Assembly (NCBI GenBank): GCA_035403465.1
Contig: DAONFG010000023.1
Span: forward strand, 1-51,021
Direction of reading: 5' to 3'
DNA from: JAAYBQ01 sp035403465
GTDB lineage: Bacteria > Spirochaetota > UBA4802 > UBA5550
Length of the DNA stretch: 51,021 nt
Shown here piece by piece: positions 15,455 through 22,639 of the stretch. A program made the position numbers and the translations under genes. The first letter of the stretch is position 1, and each line of letters starts with the position of its first letter. A model generated the notes under the pieces. That model did not search any database and was not told the origin of the DNA. It saw nothing but the letters and a program-made list of their open reading frames with translations.

Positions 15455-16564
15455 CTACTTTTTAAGATACTTCCTGGGGTTAGTGTGGCCGCCCTGCTTG
15501 ATAAGTTCAAAATGGAGATGGGGCCCTGTTGATCTTCCGGTATTTCCGCTTTTAGCGATCACCTGCCCCTGTTTTACATACTGACCTTCCTTTACATAAA
15601 CCTTCGAAAGGTGACCGTAAAGGCTTTTCCATCCGCCGGGATGAGCAATAATTACAGCATAACCGTAACCCCCCATCCATCCTGAATAGGTTACTTTCCC
15701 GTATTTAGTAGCCTTGACACTTTCATATCTGGCTGCAATGTCGATACCTTTATGAAATTCCCTATAACCGCCGTTAAATGGATTTCTTCTCCACCCGAAC
15801 CCGCATGTAACATACCTGCTTCCTGCCGGCCACATGTAGCCGTCAAAAATATTCTGCGGTTTCGCATCAGGAATAAACACAAGTTCACCCACGGGTACAA
15901 AGTCCGGATTGGACAGCCTGTTCTCGGCAAGGATCTTCTCAACCGGAATCCTGTATTTTGCCGCAAGTCCGGCTACGCTGTTTCCTGCTTTCATATTGTA
16001 CAGGATTCCATCCTTGTTCGGGATACGCAGAACGGTTCCTGCAGCGACATTGTCATACGATGTGAGGCTGTTGCTGCCGCAGATAGTATCTACTGATACT
16101 CCGAATTTTTTGGCAATCTGGCTCAGGCTCTCACCCGTCTTAACCTTGTAAGTCTTTATTTTCAGGGGAGTATCTTCTGAAGGAAGCGAGAAGTCTGTTT
16201 TATCGGAAAGCAGAAGTTCATTTTTCAGTTTTTCATCGTCTTCAATATTTTTTATATCAGAGCTTGTTATAACCTTTTCACCGCCTTCAAATCCCGCGCC
16301 CTCTACTTCGTTCAGGTCAGCCTGGGCAGTTAAGGTATCATCAGCAGTAGCTTCATCCGAGGGTATTATTGTAATAATGATGGAGGTAATAACAAGCAAG
16401 CCCATGAACATTGCAAGGGCTTTGGAGTATCGGAAAATATCCTTCTTGTATATATTTCTGATATATGTGCCTTTCCGGCCAATATATACAATAACAACAT
16501 CATGGGTAAAGATGTTGATTGTCAGTTTTCCAATCTTATATGTATTAAATCCTTTTTTAAACAT
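15455..16564 (-). CDS. LysM and M23 peptidoglycan endopeptidase, membrane-anchored
   Basis: In order: a basic cytoplasmic N-terminus, one membrane segment at about 49-67, a linker, two LysM domains (about 138-182 and 188-232) and a LytM/M23 peptidase domain (about 250-365). The zinc ligands are visible as H271-x3-D275 (HKGID) and H349-x-H351 (HLH), with H318 in YGHLS as the third catalytic-site His. The enzyme should therefore be active, not a degenerate activator. M23 enzymes cut peptide cross-links of peptidoglycan, and the LysM domains bind glycan. The bactofilin gene lies 67 bases upstream on the same strand; such pairs set cell curvature or helical shape in several helical bacteria, so a role in shape or localised wall remodelling is likely. 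Confidence 0.93.
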   Translation of the reverse strand: MFKKGFNTYKIGKLTINIFTHDVVIVYIGRKGTYIRNIYKKDIFRYSKALAMFMGLLVITSIIITIIPSDEATADDTLTAQADLNEVEGAGFEGGEKVITSSDIKNIEDDEKLKNELLLSDKTDFSLPSEDTPLKIKTYKVKTGESLSQIAKKFGVSVDTICGSNSLTSYDNVAAGTVLRIPNKDGILYNMKAGNSVAGLAAKYRIPVEKILAENRLSNPDFVPVGELVFIPDAKPQNIFDGYMWPAGSRYVTCGFGWRRNPFNGGYREFHKGIDIAARYESVKATKYGKVTYSGWMGGYGYAVIIAHPGGWKSLYGHLSKVYVKEGQYVKQGQVIAKSGNTGRSTGPHLHFELIKQGGHTNPRKYLKK

Positions 16565-16631
16565 TTCGATCTATTCAATTACCTTTATTTCACCCTGGTG
16601 CATTATCGGATGAAAATCCGCTTAATAAAAC

Positions 16632-17042
16632 TTATTTTTTATCAGCAGGTTTTGCTGCTACAGCACCGCCGTATGATTCCTCAATGAATTTTTTACAATC
16701 ACGTTTCGGGCCGCCTGTGATTACTATCTGCCCCTGCGCCACTACACCCCGCTGTATGGAAATAGCAGGTGCGACTATATCTCCAAGGACCTTCGCTGTC
16801 TCAAGAAGCCTGACCTCCTGTTCGGCATAAATGTTGCCGATTACTGTGCCTGCAATAACAACAGATTTGGCACGTATATCGGTTTTAACTTTTCCTTTTT
16901 CGCCTACAACAAGTTCCTCATCGGTCTTGATTTCACCCTCAAACTTTCCATCTATCTTGAGTGAACCGCTGATATAAAATTTACCTTCAAAACTTGATCC
17001 CTCTCCGATTGTGCTGTTCATTCCTTCAGTTTTTGGCGCCAT
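16632..17042 (-). CDS. bactofilin (polymer-forming cytoskeletal protein)
   Basis: The 136-residue protein is a single bactofilin domain. After a short disordered start come the repeating strand units of a right-handed beta helix: GKFYISGSLKIDGKFEGEIK, VVGEKGKVKTDIRAKSVVIAG, VIGNIYAEQEVRLLETAKVLGDI and ISIQRGVVAQGQIVI. The ends are short and charged, as usual. Bactofilins self-assemble without nucleotides into membrane-associated filaments and recruit cell-wall enzymes. GGAG precedes the ATG. The next gene downstream, 67 bases away, is the LysM/M23 peptidase, the commonest bactofilin partner. Upstream lies the 545-base repeat-bearing spacer. Confidence 0.95.
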   Translation of the reverse strand: MAPKTEGMNSTIGEGSSFEGKFYISGSLKIDGKFEGEIKTDEELVVGEKGKVKTDIRAKSVVIAGTVIGNIYAEQEVRLLETAKVLGDIVAPAISIQRGVVAQGQIVITGGPKRDCKKFIEESYGGAVAAKPADKK

Positions 17043-17222
17043 ATCTCACTCCATCCTGGTAATTCACTCAATATTATTCTGTTACCTGTTATATTATGTC
17101 CCACCCGTCGGGGCTAAAGCATTTTATTCTGTCTATAAAACAATGTATCAGAAAGTACGAATAATCAGATCAATATAAAAATAAAAAATAAATATGTCCA
17201 CAATAATTAAAGAATGCCTGCA

Positions 17223-17579
17223 AAAACTATGTTTTTGCAAATGCAGGTACCCTGCGGGGCTTTTCGGGGCTCCGCCCCATACCCGGTTTCACAGTTATAA
17301 TGATTTTAAATGATTTACCCAAAACTATGTTTTTGCAGTTGCAGGAGGCCCTGCACGACTTTTATGGGGCTTCGGCCCATTCCCTGCTTAATTATTTTAT
17401 AATAATTATTAAAAGATTATCTTAAAACTATGTTTTTGCAGCTGCAAGGGCTCTTCACGACTTTTTGGAGCTCCGCGCCATTCCGGTTCCATTATACTAA
17501 ACAGCGACTTAGATGAGGCTTTTAACAACCATGCTTTTGCAAGAGCACCTGATTCTGCAAGGTTTAGCACCATACCCGG
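17223..17579. repeat. array of four spaced ~64-bp repeats (about 100-bp period)
   Basis: Four related units start with AAAACTATGTTTTTGCA or its variant at 17223, 17321, 17424 and 17527 and end in an ATACCCGG-like block at 17286, 17386, 17486 and 17579. Unit lengths are 64, 66, 63 and 53. AT-rich, mutually unrelated spacers of 34, 37 and 40 bases separate them. Each unit has a central CCTGC-like segment and a GGGGCTTCGGCCCA-like hairpin whose stem varies while pairing is kept (compare GGGGCTCCGCCCC in unit 1 with GGAGCTCC in unit 3). In unit 1, GCAAAAAC TAT GTTTTTGC forms an additional perfect 8-bp stem. Apart from this array, the 545-base gap 17043-17587 between the M16 and bactofilin genes shows no coding sequence. 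Confidence 0.8.
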
Positions 17580-17587
17580 AGAGTGTT

Positions 17588-18850
17588 TTACAGAGTCAGG
17601 TCAGGATTTTCTGATTTATTATTCTTCAGTTTACCCACAGAGATAAGTGAAAATCTTTTATCCTTTAGTATCCTCTCTGCTACACGCATGTAATCATCCA
17701 TTGAAATCGCGTCCACTATCTTCACGATGTCTTCGAACGAAAAGTAGCGGCCGTATGTCATTTCGTTTCTTGCCATCTGGCTCATTCTGACTTCATTGCT
17801 TTCAAGGCTCAGGGCCAGGTTCCCTTTCATGTATGTCTTGGTATCCTCTAATTCCTGGCTTGTGATGCCTTCATGAAGCATGGCACGGCATTCCTTCATT
17901 ATAAGTTCAACAGTGTAATCGAATTTTTTTGGAACTGTTGCACAATAGACCCCGAATATGCCGCAGTCAGCATACGATGAATGAAATGAATAAATGGAAT
18001 AGCTGATTCCCTCTTTCTCCCTTATGTTCTGGAAAAGCCTTGAGGACATGCTCCCGCCCAGAATCGTGCTGAGAATATAAAGTCCCCACCTGTCCTCATC
18101 ACCACGCTTAATGCCCTCGAGCCCGAGACAGAAGTGGACCTGTTCGAGTTCCTTTTCCATATGCTGATAATATATTCTTTCAGGCGGATTTATCAGGGTC
18201 TGAGCAGGTTTAACCAGTGCACTCTTTCTTTTTCCAAAATATTTTTGTATCAGTTCCCTTGCCTTATCTTCACTGAAACTTCCGGCTATGACAAGTATTG
18301 TATTTTCATCAAGGTAGTGTTCACCGCAGAATCCGACCAGGGACTCCCTTGACGTGCTCTCAATCCCCTCAACGCTGCCCAGTATTGAATGGCTCAGAGG
18401 GTGGCCGGAGAGCATTTTTTCCATGAACAGGTCATGGATATACTCATCCGGCGTGTCCTCGTACATCCTGATCTCTTCCACGATTACATTTTTCTCTTTG
18501 TCCAGTTCGGCTGAGTCAAACAGGGAGTTGTGATACATGTCAGAAAGAATGTCAAGGGCAAGCTCAAGATAATCGGAAACTACATTGATATAGTAACAGG
18601 TATATTCCCTGTTGGTAGCTGCATTATGCTGGCCGCCTACGCGGTCAACGCTCTGCGCAATCTCTTTTGCGGAATATTTTTCTGTACCCTTAAAAAGCAT
18701 ATGCTCAACAAAGTGAGCATATCCGTACTGATCAGGTCTTTCATCCCTTGAACCTTTATTTATCCAGAGGCCGACTGAAACCGATACGACTCCTGTTACC
18801 GGCTCAAGGAGAACGGTAAGACCGTTTTCCTGTTTGTATTTTATTACCAT
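17588..18850 (-). CDS. M16-family zinc peptidase (processing-peptidase-like)
   Basis: A 420-residue single-chain M16B-type peptidase. The inverted zinc motif H-x-x-E-H is in YAHFVEHMLFKGT (about 45-57), with the downstream Glu in EKNVIVEEIRMYEDTPDEY. The first domain also has the GGQHNAATNREYTCYY strand, and the second domain the GGSMSSRLFQNIREKEGISYS hinge. M16B enzymes cut exported or small peptides and form dimers. The ATG follows directly on the pnp stop (TAG then ATG), so it is translated from the end of the rpsO-pnp message. A peptidase of this family directly after pnp is a common arrangement in Gram-positives and spirochaetes. Confidence 0.93.
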   Translation of the reverse strand: MVIKYKQENGLTVLLEPVTGVVSVSVGLWINKGSRDERPDQYGYAHFVEHMLFKGTEKYSAKEIAQSVDRVGGQHNAATNREYTCYYINVVSDYLELALDILSDMYHNSLFDSAELDKEKNVIVEEIRMYEDTPDEYIHDLFMEKMLSGHPLSHSILGSVEGIESTSRESLVGFCGEHYLDENTILVIAGSFSEDKARELIQKYFGKRKSALVKPAQTLINPPERIYYQHMEKELEQVHFCLGLEGIKRGDEDRWGLYILSTILGGSMSSRLFQNIREKEGISYSIYSFHSSYADCGIFGVYCATVPKKFDYTVELIMKECRAMLHEGITSQELEDTKTYMKGNLALSLESNEVRMSQMARNEMTYGRYFSFEDIVKIVDAISMDDYMRVAERILKDKRFSLISVGKLKNNKSENPDLTL

Positions 18851-20935
18851 CTATTCGCTCTGTTCCATTGCTTCCTTTCTGCTCAGGTCAATACGTCCCT
18901 GACGATCGATCTTGATAACCTTGACTTTCATCCTGTCGCCGACATTGCAGATATCTGTAACCTGCTTAACCCTTGCTGCATCAAGATTTGAGATGTGAAC
19001 AAGACCCTCTTTGCCCGGGGCGATTTCAACAAACGCGCCGAACTCCATGATCTTTTTTACTGTCCCGTCATAGATAGTGCCGATCTCTACATCCTCGGAT
19101 ATACCAAGAATTATTTTCTCCGCCCTTTCTATTGACTCGAGTTTAACTGCAGAGATAACAACTGTTCCGTCATCGTCTATATTGATTTCTGCACCGGTCT
19201 CTTCAACAATCTTCTTGATCATCTTGCCGCCGGGCCCGATTATCTCGCCGATCTTTTCGGTCTTAACCTTGATTACCCTTATCTTCGGTGCCCAGACTGA
19301 TACCGATGATTCAGGTTTTGAACAGAAGCTGTTCATGGTCTTGAGGATCAGCATTCTTCCCTCTTTAGCCTGGTCAAGGGCAACTTTCATGATCTCGGGT
19401 GTTATACCTTCAATCTTGATATCAAGCTGGAAAGCTGTTATACCGGTTTCTGTTCCTGCAACCTTGAAGTCCATGTCGCCAAGGTGATCTTCAAGTCCCT
19501 GTATGTCGCTTATGACCGCATACCTGTCGCCTTCCATGATAAGGCCCATTGCAATTCCTGCAACCGCTGCCTTGATAGGCACACCGGCATTAAACAATGC
19601 AAGCGAACCTGAACATACGCTGGCCATCGAAGATGAACCGTTAGATTCAAGAATTTCAGATACCTGGCGGATTGTATAAGAAAACGACGCCTGGTCCGGG
19701 ATTACATACTCAAGTGCTCTCTCGGCCAGCATACCGTGACCGATCTCCCTGCGTCCCGGGCTGCCTGTACGGCCTGTTTCACCCACTGAGAATGGAGGGA
19801 AGTTGTAGTGAAGCATGAATCTCTTTGTCGTAAAGCCTTCAAGGTTATCAAGCTTCTGCACCTCGGAAAGTGTGCCGAGTGTGGTAATTCCAAGGCTCTG
19901 TGTTTCACCGCGTGTGAATACTGAAGATCCGTGAGTCCTGGGAAGTACACCCATCTTTATGTCAATCGGCCTGATATCCCTGAGTCCCCTGCCATCTGCG
20001 CGGGCCCCGTCATCGAGTATCCTGTTGCGCATAACCTCGCCGTCCAGCGCATCTACAAATCCCGCGATCTGTCCTGCAGTATCGGGAAACTGCTCTTTCA
20101 GTTCATCTTTTACACGCGCCAGAATTTCACCCCTGGCTACTTCACGGGGCAGCTTGGTTGTGATACTTTTCAGGTTCACAAGGTCGTTGTAGCATTTTTC
20201 CCTTACGGCTTTTTTAAGCTCCAGGTCCGGTGTATACGGCTTGTAGACAAATTCCGCTTTGTTTACGGCCTTTTTAAGTTCTTCCAGAACATCACATATC
20301 TTTTTGATGTTGTCGTGGGCGAATACAACTGCTGCAAGCATATCATCTTCTGATACATTTTTTGAGGAACCTTCGATCATGGTTACTGCTTTTTTAGTTC
20401 CTGCAACAACAAGGTCTATGTCGCTTTTTTCGGACTCCTGGAATGTGGGATTAACTACAAGTTCGCCGTTAACCCGTCCCACCCTTACTGCACCTACCGG
20501 GCCATTGAAAGGCATTCCGGAAACGATAAGCGCAGCGGATGCCGCATTTATCGCAAATACATCCTGCTGGTTTATACCATCTGCAGAAAGGGCGTAAATG
20601 ATGACCTGCACCTCGTTTACAAAATTCTCCGGGAAGAGGGGCCTGAGGGGCCTGTCTGTAAGCCTTGACACGAGTATCTCTTTGTCGCTGGGCCTTGTTT
20701 CCCTCTTGATAAAACCGCCAGGTATTTTCCCCGCTGCATAAGCCTTTTCCCTGTAGTCAACTGTAAGAGGGAAAAAATCCTGTCCCTCTTTAACATCCCT
20801 TGACGCAACAGCAGAGGCAAAAACAGAGACCTCCCCATAAGTTACAAGTACTGCGCCGTCAGCCTGTTTTGCAAGATACCCTGTATTGAAATTAAGTTTT
20901 TCTTTTCCTATCTGTAAGCTAAAATTTACTGTCAT
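18851..20935 (-). CDS. pnp: polynucleotide phosphorylase
   Basis: This 694-residue protein has the complete PNPase plan: a first RNase PH domain with AGKIPGGFIKRETRPSDKEI and SRLTDRPLRPLFP, an alpha-helical linker, and a second RNase PH domain with RGETQSLGITTLGT, FMLHYNFPPFSVGE and SDIQGLEDHLGDMDFKVAG. A KH domain (IGEIIGPGGKMIKKI) and a C-terminal S1 domain (GAFVEIAPGKEGLVHISNL) complete it. It degrades RNA 3'-5' phosphorolytically. AGGAGAG precedes the ATG. It is co-transcribed with rpsO through a 13-bp intergenic stem, the classic site of RNase III-dependent autoregulation in other bacteria. Confidence 0.98.
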   Translation of the reverse strand: MTVNFSLQIGKEKLNFNTGYLAKQADGAVLVTYGEVSVFASAVASRDVKEGQDFFPLTVDYREKAYAAGKIPGGFIKRETRPSDKEILVSRLTDRPLRPLFPENFVNEVQVIIYALSADGINQQDVFAINAASAALIVSGMPFNGPVGAVRVGRVNGELVVNPTFQESEKSDIDLVVAGTKKAVTMIEGSSKNVSEDDMLAAVVFAHDNIKKICDVLEELKKAVNKAEFVYKPYTPDLELKKAVREKCYNDLVNLKSITTKLPREVARGEILARVKDELKEQFPDTAGQIAGFVDALDGEVMRNRILDDGARADGRGLRDIRPIDIKMGVLPRTHGSSVFTRGETQSLGITTLGTLSEVQKLDNLEGFTTKRFMLHYNFPPFSVGETGRTGSPGRREIGHGMLAERALEYVIPDQASFSYTIRQVSEILESNGSSSMASVCSGSLALFNAGVPIKAAVAGIAMGLIMEGDRYAVISDIQGLEDHLGDMDFKVAGTETGITAFQLDIKIEGITPEIMKVALDQAKEGRMLILKTMNSFCSKPESSVSVWAPKIRVIKVKTEKIGEIIGPGGKMIKKIVEETGAEINIDDDGTVVISAVKLESIERAEKIILGISEDVEIGTIYDGTVKKIMEFGAFVEIAPGKEGLVHISNLDAARVKQVTDICNVGDRMKVKVIKIDRQGRIDLSRKEAMEQSE

Positions 20936-20962
20936 TAAACGATCTCTCCTAATTCTTTTGTG

Positions 20963-21000
20963 GATCCCGGGTATACCTGAACGAGCATATACCCGGGATC
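20963..21000 (-). promoter_or_regulatory. long perfect hairpin between rpsO and pnp
   Basis: GATCCCGGGTATA (20963-20975) pairs perfectly with TATACCCGGGATC (20988-21000) around a 12-nt loop. It occupies most of the 84-base rpsO-pnp gap, 19 bases after the rpsO stop. No T-run follows on the minus strand; the sequence goes on to the pnp ribosome-binding site. In E. coli the equivalent stem is cut by RNase III and bound by PNPase for autoregulation. The same role is inferred here from position and structure. Confidence 0.75.
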
Positions 21001-21019
21001 TTTACCTATACCGCCGCGA

Positions 21020-21277
21020 CTATCTTCTCAAGCCGAGGTCCTTGATCATTGACCTGTATTTCTCCAGATCTTTCTTTTTAAGATAGTCGAGAAGCCTTCT
21101 TCTCTGACCGACAAGTTTGAGCAGTCCCCTGCGTGAATGATGGTCTTTCTGGTGCACCTTAAAATGCTCTGTGAGCATATTAATCCTGTCTGTAAGTAAT
21201 GCAACCTGTACCTCTGGTGAACCTGTGTCGCCATCATGTCTTTTGAACTTTCCGATTATTTCCGCCTTAGCCGTCAT
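21020..21277 (-). CDS. rpsO: 30S ribosomal protein S15
   Basis: The 85-residue product is typical S15: KAEIIGKFKRHDGDTGSPEV, the helical LLTDRINMLTEHFKVHQKDH and the 16S-rRNA-binding HHSRRGLLKLVGQRRRLLDYL. It binds the central domain of 16S rRNA early in 30S assembly. GGAGG lies 12 bases before the ATG. The order truB-rpsO-pnp is conserved across bacteria; truB ends 20 bases upstream. Confidence 0.98.
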   Translation of the reverse strand: MTAKAEIIGKFKRHDGDTGSPEVQVALLTDRINMLTEHFKVHQKDHHSRRGLLKLVGQRRRLLDYLKKKDLEKYRSMIKDLGLRR

Positions 21278-21296
21278 ATCGTTTTATATCCTCCTG

Positions 21297-22229
21297 TTAA
21301 TACGATTCCTGTTTATTAAATACCGAATGATAACTTATATGCCATGAATCAATGTCCAGATCCGCTATTGCGATCAGATCTTCATGGCCGTTAAAGATAA
21401 CAAAAATGTTCCCGACTCTGTTATCCCGGGACAGCACCTCTTCCCTCCTGAAGAAGGCGCCATTTAATACTTTTGCAGCACCTGCATCATCAAGAATAAG
21501 TCTGCCGAAATCACAAAGTGCATCAGCAGGATCAACTGCAAAGAAATCCGGGCCTTTTCCCGCTACATACATTTCAACGTCTTCTCGCGATGCCGCTTTA
21601 TCTATACTGAACCTGCCGGATTCAATCCTTCTCAGTTCCTGCAGACAGGCTCCCGTGCCGAGAACTTTGCCGAAATCGCGTGCTATTGATCTTATGTATG
21701 TCCCTTTTGAACAGGCGATATCAAAATCGACTGTACCCTTATCAATATCAACCGCGATAATATCCGCTCTTGTTATGCGGATCTTTCTCCCTTCAAGGGT
21801 AACGGTCTCACCTCTCCGTACCCTGTCAGAAGCCCTCTCCCCTCTTACTTTGAGTGAAGAATATTCCGGGGGTACCTGCACCGATTCACCTAAAAATCCT
21901 GCCATCACGGTTCTAATCGTACTCTCATCAAGACCGGAAAGCTCACTCTGTGAAACGATTTCACCTGTTATATCGCAGGTATCAGTGGCAATACCGAGCT
22001 TTATGGTTCCGGTGTACCGCTTATTGCTCTCAAGAAAATACCTTGTGAGCCTTGTGGCCTGTCCTGTACATATTACAAGCAGGCCTGATGCAAATTTATC
22101 CAGCGTTCCCGAGTGACCTATCTTTTTTATCCGGGCGATTCTTCTGATCTGTGAAATGAAATCAAAGGAAGTTATACCCGCCGGTTTATCAAGAAGAAGA
22201 ACCGAGTTATCAAGACCTGAAATTTTCAA
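21297..22229 (-). CDS. truB: tRNA pseudouridine-55 synthase
   Basis: A 310-residue TruB. The N-terminal LLLDKPAGITSFDFISQIRR leads to the catalytic loop GHSGTLDKFASGLLV, with the nucleophile Asp at D44. Then come RYFLESNKRYTGTIKLGIATDT, SSLKVRGERASDRVRRGE, the CSKGTYIRSIARDFGK motif and GACLQELRRIESGRF. It makes pseudouridine 55 in the T-loop of tRNAs. A C-terminal region of about 70 residues fits the PUA-like extension. rbfA ends 11 bases upstream. The FAD synthase gene ribF, which often follows truB, is absent here. Confidence 0.96.
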   Translation of the reverse strand: MKISGLDNSVLLLDKPAGITSFDFISQIRRIARIKKIGHSGTLDKFASGLLVICTGQATRLTRYFLESNKRYTGTIKLGIATDTCDITGEIVSQSELSGLDESTIRTVMAGFLGESVQVPPEYSSLKVRGERASDRVRRGETVTLEGRKIRITRADIIAVDIDKGTVDFDIACSKGTYIRSIARDFGKVLGTGACLQELRRIESGRFSIDKAASREDVEMYVAGKGPDFFAVDPADALCDFGRLILDDAGAAKVLNGAFFRREEVLSRDNRVGNIFVIFNGHEDLIAIADLDIDSWHISYHSVFNKQESY

Positions 22230-22240
22230 ACGTCTGCTAT

Positions 22241-22627
22241 CTATTCCCCGCTGTCATCGCCGGATTCCGGTTCATCCTTCCGGTCCTTGACTCCAGAGAG
22301 GTTTTCTATCTTGTTTACCATATCAACAGCCTCTTCAACTGATTTATCAAGGTAGAAATATACTTTCGGCAATGTCCTGATCTTAAGTTCCCTGCCTAGC
22401 AGCTTCTGTACATACCCGCTTGAGGACCTGATCCCCTCCATCCCCTTCCTTACTTCAGTTGAATTGCCAAGTATCGAAATACCGATTTTTGCCTCTGCGT
22501 AATCCTTGCTCAGTTCAACCCCTGTGACAGTAACAAACCCAATACGCGGGTCTTTAAGTTCCCTCATTATTATTTCGGAAACTATTCTTCTTATCAGTTC
22601 TTCAAGCCTGTCTTTCCTGTACTTCAT
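22241..22627 (-). CDS. rbfA: 30S ribosome-binding factor A
   Basis: A 128-residue KH-like protein with the RbfA pattern RLEELIRRIVSEIIMRELKDPRIGFVTVTGVELSKDYAEAKI, the strand-helix GIRSSSGYVQKLLGRELKIRTLPKVYFYLD, and an acidic tail from about 110. It helps process and mature the 5' end of 16S rRNA in late 30S assembly, especially in the cold. It starts 12 bases after the infB stop. Confidence 0.95.
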   Translation of the reverse strand: MKYRKDRLEELIRRIVSEIIMRELKDPRIGFVTVTGVELSKDYAEAKIGISILGNSTEVRKGMEGIRSSSGYVQKLLGRELKIRTLPKVYFYLDKSVEEAVDMVNKIENLSGVKDRKDEPESGDDSGE

Positions 22628-22639
22628 TAATTCCCTTGC

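Noticed and set aside
17223..17579. The spaced repeat array looks at first like a CRISPR
   Set aside because: Units are 53-66 bp long and diverge from each other, there are only four, and no cas gene is near.
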